From assembly GCA_015493625.1 (NCBI GenBank), contig WGCT01000414.1, positions 1 through 7,275 on the forward strand: a DNA stretch of 7,275 bases, read 5' to 3'. The stretch is from Draconibacterium sp. GTDB taxonomy: Bacteria; Bacteroidota; Bacteroidia; Bacteroidales; Prolixibacteraceae. Shown piece after piece: positions 1-5,092 of the stretch (position 1 is the stretch's first letter; each line of letters starts with the position of its first letter). Under the pieces are notes generated by a model. It was not told the DNA's origin. It worked only from the letters and a program-made list of their open reading frames with translations, and made no database searches. Both the position numbers and the translations under genes were made by a program.

Positions 1-244
1 ATCCACAACGTATCTTAAAGTCTATCCGGTACCTACAACAAACAGGCTGTTTGTCGAAATTAATAGAGACGGGTTAGCATGCAAGTACACAATAAGAGAT
101 ATACAAAGCAAGATGGTTAAAAACGGAAACATCAGCAATAAGATCTCGCAAATTGGCATGGACAATTTAAAACCCGGAATATATTTTCTTACTATATATT
201 TTAAAGAACATCAACCGGTTACAAATAAAATCATCAAACAATAA
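1..244 (+). CDS. C-terminal fragment of a secreted protein with a T9SS type A sorting domain
   Basis: Only the last 80 codons are present. The first complete codon begins at base 2 and the TAA stop is at 242-244; the gene starts outside the window. The visible part looks like a Por/T9SS type A sorting domain: KVYPVPTTNRLFVEI near the start, then YTIRDIQSKMVKNG, LKPGIYFLTIYF and the terminal basic tail TNKIIKQ. In this family the domain folds as a small Ig-like beta sandwich. It directs a protein that has crossed the inner membrane by Sec through the type IX translocon, and is then usually removed while the cargo is attached to the surface or released. The usual VYPNP motif appears here as VYPVP. 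The cargo part is not visible, so its activity (enzyme, adhesin or other) cannot be stated. The next gene starts 17 bp downstream on the same strand, suggesting co-transcription. The domain call is confident; any function is not. Confidence 0.88.
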   Translation, partial: STTYLKVYPVPTTNRLFVEINRDGLACKYTIRDIQSKMVKNGNISNKISQIGMDNLKPGIYFLTIYFKEHQPVTNKIIKQ

Positions 245-261
245 TCTTAAAAATTATCATC

Positions 262-1314
262 ATGAAAAAAACATTTTTATTTCTTGCACTTTCATTAATT
301 ATCTTAGGATTGTCGGCTCAGGTGCCGCAAAGTTTTAAATATCAGGCTGTAGCACGCGACAACAACAATGCTCCTCTTAAAAACAAAAGGTTAGGCCTAA
401 AAGTTGAAATCCGTCAGGGTACACTTTCCGGGCATGCAGTTTATTCCGAAACATTCGATATTACATCAAACAACATTGGTATTTTCTCTGTCGATATAGG
501 AAAAGGAACACCGGTTAAAGGAAGTTTTACCGATATAGACTGGGGAAGCAGTACCCATTTTCTGAATATTGCAATCGATGTTAAAGGAGGAACTCACTAT
601 AAAGATATGGGAACAACACAACTTCTCTCTGTTCCTTACTCGCTTTATACGGCATCTATTTATGTGAAATACTCGAACGATACTCTCTATATTGGCAATC
701 AATATGTTGTTATCTCCGGAGGAAGTACGCCGTCGGGGAACACCATAGCCGACTACGATGGAAATGTTTACGGAACAGTTAAAATAGGAGGCCAGGTTTG
801 GATGAGTGAAAATTTGCGCTCGTTGCATTATGCCGACGGTTCAGTAATCGACAGCATTTGGGTTTACAACAATAACGAAAGTAACGCCACCGTTTGGGGC
901 CGATTATACAGCTGGAAAGCTGCAACTCATGGAGTAACAAGTTCCGGCCGTACACAGGGTGCCTGTCCCAATGGATTTCATCTGCCTTCGCAATCAGAAT
1001 TTGAGCAGTTAAAAACATTTATTGGAAGTGGCAGTGCCTGGAAATTAAAAGAGAAAAATGTAGCGTACTGGGAAGCATTTTACGGAAAAAATACCAACGA
1101 AAGTGGATTTTCGGCAAGAGGGGCGGGTGACAGAGAACCCCTTTACCATAATTTCGAAAATCTAAAAAAACTTACATGGTTTTGGAGTTCAACAGGAAAC
1201 AGTGGAAATAAGAACGCAGCTCACTCATTGAAAATATACGATAATTTCGGGAGTCTTATAATTAGTTCCGACAACAAAAAAAAGGGCTTTTCAATCAGGT
1301 GTATCAAGGATTAA
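262..1314 (+). CDS. Secreted FISUMP-domain surface protein
   Basis: A 350-residue exported protein. Residues 1-19 look like a Sec signal peptide (MKK, a hydrophobic run, then LSA before Gln20). Residues about 20-131 match the N-terminal module common in Bacteroidota surface proteins: PQSFKYQAVARD, then a TSNNIGIFSVDIGKG segment, DIDWG, and TTQLLSVPYSLYT at its end. A short linker follows. Residues about 164-350 form a FISUMP domain (Fibrobacter succinogenes major paralogous domain): DYDGNVYGTVKIGGQVWMSE, WGRLYSWKAA, CPNGFHLPS, ESGFSARGAG, FWSST and the terminal GFSIRCIKD. Cys235 and Cys347 are the only cysteines and lie in the conserved motifs, so a disulfide is possible (inference). The molecular role of FISUMP proteins is poorly defined; surface or adhesive roles are usually assumed. 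There is no lipobox and no T9SS tail, so final location beyond the periplasm is uncertain. The start is supported by the signal peptide. A partial T9SS cargo gene ends 17 bp upstream. Confidence 0.9.
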   Translation: MKKTFLFLALSLIILGLSAQVPQSFKYQAVARDNNNAPLKNKRLGLKVEIRQGTLSGHAVYSETFDITSNNIGIFSVDIGKGTPVKGSFTDIDWGSSTHFLNIAIDVKGGTHYKDMGTTQLLSVPYSLYTASIYVKYSNDTLYIGNQYVVISGGSTPSGNTIADYDGNVYGTVKIGGQVWMSENLRSLHYADGSVIDSIWVYNNNESNATVWGRLYSWKAATHGVTSSGRTQGACPNGFHLPSQSEFEQLKTFIGSGSAWKLKEKNVAYWEAFYGKNTNESGFSARGAGDREPLYHNFENLKKLTWFWSSTGNSGNKNAAHSLKIYDNFGSLIISSDNKKKGFSIRCIKD

Positions 1315-1347
1315 AATAACCAATTAACAATTGATTCAATTAAACTC

Positions 1348-1366
1348 AATAAATAAATAAATAAAT
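1348..1366. repeat. AATA tetranucleotide tandem repeat upstream of lipoprotein gene
   Basis: AATA is repeated about 4.75 times without interruption in the 68 bp gap between the FISUMP gene and the lipoprotein gene, ending 16 bp before the ATG at 1383. Just upstream, CAATT/AATTG arms form weak overlapping inverted repeats (1321-1333 and 1329-1341). The tract lies in the leader or promoter zone of the lipoprotein gene. Slippage could change spacing there, but AT-rich leaders are normal in this phylum and the tract may have no role. Confidence 0.6.
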
Positions 1367-1382
1367 TGTAAAAACAAACGAT

Positions 1383-2099
1383 ATGAAAACTATAAAAATA
1401 TTAATTCTATTAACTGTAATGGCAACTGTTTTAACAGTGCGATGCAGTAAAGATGACGATACAACGCCTGCCGGTGATGCTCAAAAATTTGAAGTTAAAT
1501 CGGTGCCAGTACCAAAAGCGATGGCCGAATCGAATGACCCGGGAGCACAAATGGCTACCGGTTATATTAACATGATTAATGGTTTGTCGGGCTATTCTGC
1601 ATTTCTATCGCCCTCGGGCAATAATACCCCGGAGAATAACAACAATGGCGAAAAGGTTTTTACGTGGAAGGTTAACGACAAAACAGGAGTTTATACCGTT
1701 AAACTTGTTATAAAAGAGACCAATGGCGAAATTGTTTGGGATATGTATATAACAGGAACAATGGAGGGGAATGTTTTAAACAACTTCCACTATATTCATG
1801 CAGTAAAGCAAAAAGACAATTCGTGGAATGTGCTTACCGTGTGGGAACTAGAAACTGGAAATAAGTACATGGAGTTGTCGTGGAGTATAACAGATAGCGA
1901 AACGGTACTTAAATTCGAAGTGTTTAACGAAACTTACCTCACACTAATTGCCAACTCCGATGGTTCCGGTTCTATTGAGCTGAAAGAGTGGTTGATTGGG
2001 AAATATGTAACTACCTATAAAGCTTCGTGGGCCACATCGGGGCATGGCGAATACTGGGAGTACGACAATAGCACGTTAACAAATAACGGTTCGTGGTAA
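1383..2099 (+). CDS. Putative lipoprotein, Trp-rich, function unknown
   Basis: A 238-residue protein with a short basic N-terminus (MKTIK), a hydrophobic stretch to about residue 19, and Cys21 followed by SKDDD. The Cys-Ser-Lys-Asp-Asp-Asp pattern matches the Bacteroidota lipoprotein export signal that sends lipoproteins to the outer surface. The residue before the cysteine is Arg20 (TVRC), which is unusual because Gly, Ala or Ser is expected. The codon is CGA, one base from GGA (Gly). The mature part has alternating polar/hydrophobic segments consistent with beta strands (about residues 91-125 and 145-190), nine tryptophans, and a Trp/Gly/Tyr-rich tail (about 202-238) that ends on Trp at the last codon. 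I recognise no domain family. The Asn-rich patch at 80-88 is probably a loop. The gene lies 68 bp downstream of the FISUMP gene on the same strand, with an A-rich leader before the ATG. A hairpin terminator follows 33 bp after the stop. Calling it a gene is secure; the lipoprotein assignment is likely but weakened by Arg20. Confidence 0.83.
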   Translation: MKTIKILILLTVMATVLTVRCSKDDDTTPAGDAQKFEVKSVPVPKAMAESNDPGAQMATGYINMINGLSGYSAFLSPSGNNTPENNNNGEKVFTWKVNDKTGVYTVKLVIKETNGEIVWDMYITGTMEGNVLNNFHYIHAVKQKDNSWNVLTVWELETGNKYMELSWSITDSETVLKFEVFNETYLTLIANSDGSGSIELKEWLIGKYVTTYKASWATSGHGEYWEYDNSTLTNNGSW

Positions 2100-2131
2100 A
2101 ACAATTTCAATTAACCATATTAATCAATAAA

Positions 2132-2156
2132 AAAAGCCGGTATATAACCGGCTTTT
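2132..2156. terminator. Bidirectional intrinsic terminator between convergent genes
   Basis: AAAAGCCGGT (2132-2141) pairs perfectly with ACCGGCTTTT (2147-2156) around a 5-base loop, ATATA. The GC core is GCCGGT/ACCGGC. On the plus strand it sits 33 bp after the lipoprotein stop and ends in four T. On the minus strand it sits just after the citrate synthase stop, and the A-run 2129-2135 would give seven U, so it should work better for that transcript. The position between two converging genes supports the call. Confidence 0.87.
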
Positions 2157-2176
2157 CAACTATAATAAATTGTGTA

Positions 2177-3499
2177 TTAACAGCTTGTAGGTTTCTTCCC
2201 GTCGGCTTTTTCGCGAAACCAGTCTAATGGGAATGAAGTTGGTCTTTCGAGCGGCATTCCGTAAGCACGGTCGTTGGTTAACGATGCCAAAACACCTAGT
2301 GCTCTCGATACTCCAAACATTACAGTATAGAAAGAGTACTCTTTAATTCCGTAGTGATAAAGCAACGATCCACTGTATGCATCAACATTTGGCCATGGGT
2401 TTTTAATTTTACCTACTGAAGATAAAATTGGAGGAACCACGCGGTAAAGCTGATTGGCAAGATTAATTATCTTATCGTTTTTAATGTATTTATTTGCAAA
2501 TTCTTGTTGCGCGGTAAATCGTGGGTCGGTTTTACGTAGAACGGCGTGTCCGTATCCCGGAATTACTCTTCCTGCCTCGAGCGTTTGCTGACAATAGGCA
2601 GCAACTTGCTCGTCGGTTGGCGTGTCGGTATCAAGGTCTTCAATCATTTCAAATATCCAGTGAATTACATCTTGATTAGCAAATCCGTGCAGTGGCCCGG
2701 CTAATCCTAACATACCGGCGGCATAAGAATAGTAAGGGTTACTAAGTGCTGAGCCTACCAAGTGAGCAGTATGTGCCGAAACGTTTCCTCCTTCGTGGTC
2801 GGCATGAATTAACATGTACATACGGAACAGGCGACGCATCTCTAACGAATCGTATCCCATCATATGTGCGAAGTTTGCTGCCCAGTCGAGATTTGGATTT
2901 GGCTCAATGTGGTCGTCGTTGTAAAAGTTACGACGATAAATATATGCTGCAATTCTTGGAAGTCTTGCAATTAGGTTCATCACATCTTCGTAGGTCGAAT
3001 CCCAATAGAACTTTTTGTTAACTCCTGCACGGTACGCCTTTTGGAAAATCGATTCGGTAGCCATCGAAACAATTGCTGCAGTAAACTGCGTCATTGGTTT
3101 CGAATTTTTTGGTAACGAATCAATTACATCGAAAACATGTTGTGGTACATGTGCTCTAGTTGCAAAGTCTTTCGAAAGGTTCTGAACATCTTCCAGAGTT
3201 GGAATTTCACCAATTAACATTAAGTAGAACAGTCCTTCGGGAAGTGGTTCTCCGTCGGGGTGTAACTTTGGTAATTTCTCCTGCAATTCAGGAATTGAAT
3301 AGCCTTTAAATCGGATTCCTTCTTGTGGATCCAATTTCGAGGTATCGGTAACCAGAAGCGGAATTCCTTTCATTCCGGTAAGGGCCTGACCAAGAGTTAC
3401 ATCTGCAATAACTGTATCAGCATGATCTTTTTTAATGCGCTGAAATTCTTTTGAGCATTTGGAAGCCTTTTGAAAAAATCTGTACTTTATATACTCCAT
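2177..3499 (-). CDS. gltA: Citrate synthase, mitochondrial-like (eukaryotic) type
   Basis: Condenses oxaloacetate with acetyl-CoA to citrate and CoA, the entry step of the TCA cycle; cytosolic. The 440-residue sequence matches the eukaryotic-type family along its whole length, e.g. LDPQEGIRFKGYSIPE (56-71), EPLPEGLF (84-91), DHEGGNVSAHTAHLVGSALS (234-253), GLAGPLHG (265-272), GRVIPGYGHAVLRKTDPR (310-327), KNPWPNVDAYSG (366-377) and GVSRALGVLA (396-405). The catalytic triad of pig heart enzyme (His274, His320, Asp375) maps to His271, His318 and Asp373, and His235 matches the substrate-binding His238. Nothing essential is missing. This family is usually a homodimer and lacks the NADH-binding regulation of hexameric E. 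coli GltA. Ile-rich N-terminal helix residues precede the conserved core, so the start at 3499 is reasonable; it is preceded by an A-rich leader (AAAACAAAATAAA) rather than a Shine-Dalgarno site. It is the last gene after aconitase and isocitrate dehydrogenase, but a 308 bp gap suggests it may also have its own promoter. Confidence 0.97.
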   Translation of the reverse strand: MEYIKYRFFQKASKCSKEFQRIKKDHADTVIADVTLGQALTGMKGIPLLVTDTSKLDPQEGIRFKGYSIPELQEKLPKLHPDGEPLPEGLFYLMLIGEIPTLEDVQNLSKDFATRAHVPQHVFDVIDSLPKNSKPMTQFTAAIVSMATESIFQKAYRAGVNKKFYWDSTYEDVMNLIARLPRIAAYIYRRNFYNDDHIEPNPNLDWAANFAHMMGYDSLEMRRLFRMYMLIHADHEGGNVSAHTAHLVGSALSNPYYSYAAGMLGLAGPLHGFANQDVIHWIFEMIEDLDTDTPTDEQVAAYCQQTLEAGRVIPGYGHAVLRKTDPRFTAQQEFANKYIKNDKIINLANQLYRVVPPILSSVGKIKNPWPNVDAYSGSLLYHYGIKEYSFYTVMFGVSRALGVLASLTNDRAYGMPLERPTSFPLDWFREKADGKKPTSC

Positions 3500-3807
3500 T
3501 TTATTTTGTTTTAACTATTTGTAATAAATTTATTTTGTTTTTACTCACGATTTAAAATTACACTTTTTAATCTAATTTCAGGCTAAAAAATCAATCAACG
3601 AACTCAGGTAGTTGTTAAGGCAAAATAAACAGGCGACATTTTTTATTATTCAATCTAATTTGTATAAACTGAAAAGTAATCAGAATAAACGAATTGGTCT
3701 TTTGTTCAGTTCTGTCGGCATTTATTTTGCCTTAAAGTTAACCTTTTCTTTCTATTTTTAACGCTCATTTTTAATAAAGTAAGCGAAAAAATGCAACTAT
3801 TCCCCTA
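3500..3807. other. Long AT-rich intergenic region between icd and gltA
   Basis: I find no convincing coding region in these 308 bp. The region contains a perfect 15 bp inverted repeat (listed separately), a 13 bp direct repeat TTTATTTTGTTTT at 3500-3512 and 3529-3541, and a 10 bp direct repeat AATCTAATTT at 3569-3578 and 3652-3661. On the minus strand it forms the leader of gltA and presumably carries a promoter. I found no exact match to the Bacteroidota -7 consensus TAnnTTTG; the nearest is TTATTTTG on the minus strand inside the left repeat arm (7 of 8 positions). There is no T-rich hairpin terminator after icd, so read-through from icd into gltA remains possible. Confidence 0.6.
3615..3735. 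repeat. Perfect 15 bp inverted repeat with 91 bp spacer
   Basis: TTAAGGCAAAATAAA at 3615-3629 is the exact reverse complement of TTTATTTTGCCTTAA at 3721-3735. After short unpaired bases (3630-3633 and 3718-3720) pairing resumes with CGACA (3634-3638) and TGTCG (3713-3717). The flanks carry a possible 4 bp direct repeat: AGTT at 3610-3613 (one base before the left arm) and AGTT at 3736-3739 directly after the right arm. The unit could be a small non-autonomous mobile element (MITE-like, about 121 bp), a paired operator, or a long-range RNA stem in the gltA leader. No T-run follows either arm in a terminator arrangement. Confidence 0.75.
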
Positions 3808-5034
3808 TTAGTTTAATTTTGCATTTAGATTTTTATCTAATGCTTCCAAAAACTCTTCGGTTGTGAGATAATGTTCTTCTTTTAAATCTTTACCATGAAT
3901 AATTAAGGCCAAGTCTTTGGTCATTTTTCCACTCTCAACAGTTTCAATACAAACTTGCTCCAGTGAATTTGCAAAGTTAATTAGCTCCTGATTTTCGTCT
4001 AATTTACCACGGAAAGCCAGCCCGCGTGTCCATGCAAAAATAGATGCAATTGGATTCGTCGATGTTGGATTTCCTTTTTGGTGTTGACGGTAGTGACGGG
4101 TAACTGTTCCGTGAGCAGCTTCGGCTTCCATGGTTTTTCCATCCGGAGTCATTAGAACTGAAGTCATTAACCCGAGCGACCCAAATCCTTGAGCAACGGT
4201 ATCGCTTTGAACGTCGCCGTCGTAGTTTTTACAAGCCCAAACATATTTGCCTTCCCATTTCATTGCTGCGGCAACCATGTCGTCAATTAAACGATGTTCG
4301 TAAGTAATTCCAAGTTCTTCGAATTTCTCTTTATAATCGGCGTCAAAAATTTCCTGAAAAATATCTTTAAAGCGGCCGTCATATTTTTTTAGAATTGTAT
4401 TTTTTGTTGACATGTAAAGTGGCCATTTTTTCTCAATAGCCATTTTCATGCACGAGTGTGCAAATCCGCGAATCGACTCGTCGGTGTTGTACATTGCCAT
4501 AGCAAGTCCGTCGCCTTCAAAATCGAAAACTTCGTGAGAAACAGGCTCGCTTCCATCTTCTGGAGTAAATGTAATTGTAAGTTTACCTTTTCCCTTTGTT
4601 AAAAAATCGGTTGCACGGTACTGATCGCCAAAAGCATGTCGGCCAATGCAAATAGGGTATTTCCATCCCGGCACCAAACGAGGTACATTTTTCATTATAA
4701 TGGGCTCGCGGAAAACAGTACCGCCCAAAATATTACGGACAGTTCCGTTTGGCGATTTCCACATTTTTTTCAGTCCGAACTCTTCTACACGAGCTTCGTC
4801 GGGAGTAATTGTTGCACATTTAATACCCACTCCATATTTTTGAATGGCTTTTGCCGAATCGATAGTCACCTGGTCGTTGGTTGCATCGCGGTGTTCCATT
4901 CCCAAATCGTAATATTTCAAATCAATATCGAGGTAAGGAAGAATTAATTTCTGTTTAATGAAATCCCATATTACTCTGGTCATTTCGTCTCCGTCTAACT
5001 CTACAACGGGATTTTGAACTTTTATTTTTTGCAT
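3808..5034 (-). CDS. icd: NADP-dependent isocitrate dehydrogenase, eukaryotic-like homodimeric type
   Basis: Oxidatively decarboxylates isocitrate to 2-oxoglutarate, making NADPH; cytosolic. The 408-residue protein matches human IDH1/IDH2-type enzymes (TIGR00127-like) almost without gaps, not the E. coli Icd type. Visible motifs: [12 protein letters not shown] (12-23), [20 protein letters not shown] (93-112), [14 protein letters not shown] (131-144), [12 protein letters not shown] (209-220), [12 protein letters not shown] (248-259), [10 protein letters not shown] (269-278), [12 protein letters not shown] (305-316) and [16 protein letters not shown] (324-339). By comparison with human IDH1, isocitrate-binding arginines are Arg100, Arg109 and Arg132, the catalytic pair is Tyr139 and Lys211, and the metal-binding acids are Asp251, Asp274 and Asp278. 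Arg313-His314 match the pair that contacts the 2'-phosphate of NADP, supporting NADP over NAD. The start [17 protein letters not shown] is the standard family N-terminus. It lies 58 bp downstream of aconitase, so the two are probably co-transcribed. Confidence 0.97.
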   Translation of the reverse strand: MQKIKVQNPVVELDGDEMTRVIWDFIKQKLILPYLDIDLKYYDLGMEHRDATNDQVTIDSAKAIQKYGVGIKCATITPDEARVEEFGLKKMWKSPNGTVRNILGGTVFREPIIMKNVPRLVPGWKYPICIGRHAFGDQYRATDFLTKGKGKLTITFTPEDGSEPVSHEVFDFEGDGLAMAMYNTDESIRGFAHSCMKMAIEKKWPLYMSTKNTILKKYDGRFKDIFQEIFDADYKEKFEELGITYEHRLIDDMVAAAMKWEGKYVWACKNYDGDVQSDTVAQGFGSLGLMTSVLMTPDGKTMEAEAAHGTVTRHYRQHQKGNPTSTNPIASIFAWTRGLAFRGKLDENQELINFANSLEQVCIETVESGKMTKDLALIIHGKDLKEEHYLTTEEFLEALDKNLNAKLN

Positions 5035-5092
5035 AATCTTTATGAATTACTGTTTATAATTAGTTGTATTTTTTCTAAAATATTTCGGTTGA

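Noticed and set aside
466..828. Open reading frame on the minus strand inside the FISUMP gene
   Set aside because: It is fully antisense to a gene with clear domain matches, has no recognisable motif, and its composition is that of a reversed coding frame.
3615..3735. Inverted repeat as an intrinsic terminator for icd
   Set aside because: The arms are separated by 91 bases and the minus-strand sequence after the second arm has no T-run, unlike the compact hairpin at 2132-2156.
3500..3807. Small hidden gene or RNA gene in the icd-gltA gap
   Set aside because: No open frame of useful length with coding character was seen, and no tRNA-like cloverleaf or known riboswitch core was recognised. 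This was judged by eye; a covariance-model search would be decisive.
4636..4947. Plus-strand open frames of 103 and 65 codons antisense to icd
   Set aside because: They lie opposite highly conserved isocitrate dehydrogenase motifs; the peptides look like random shadows with no family features.
5035..5092. Promoter or terminator between acnA and icd
   Set aside because: The 58 bp are AT-rich with no stable hairpin and no consensus promoter that I could see, which fits simple co-transcription.
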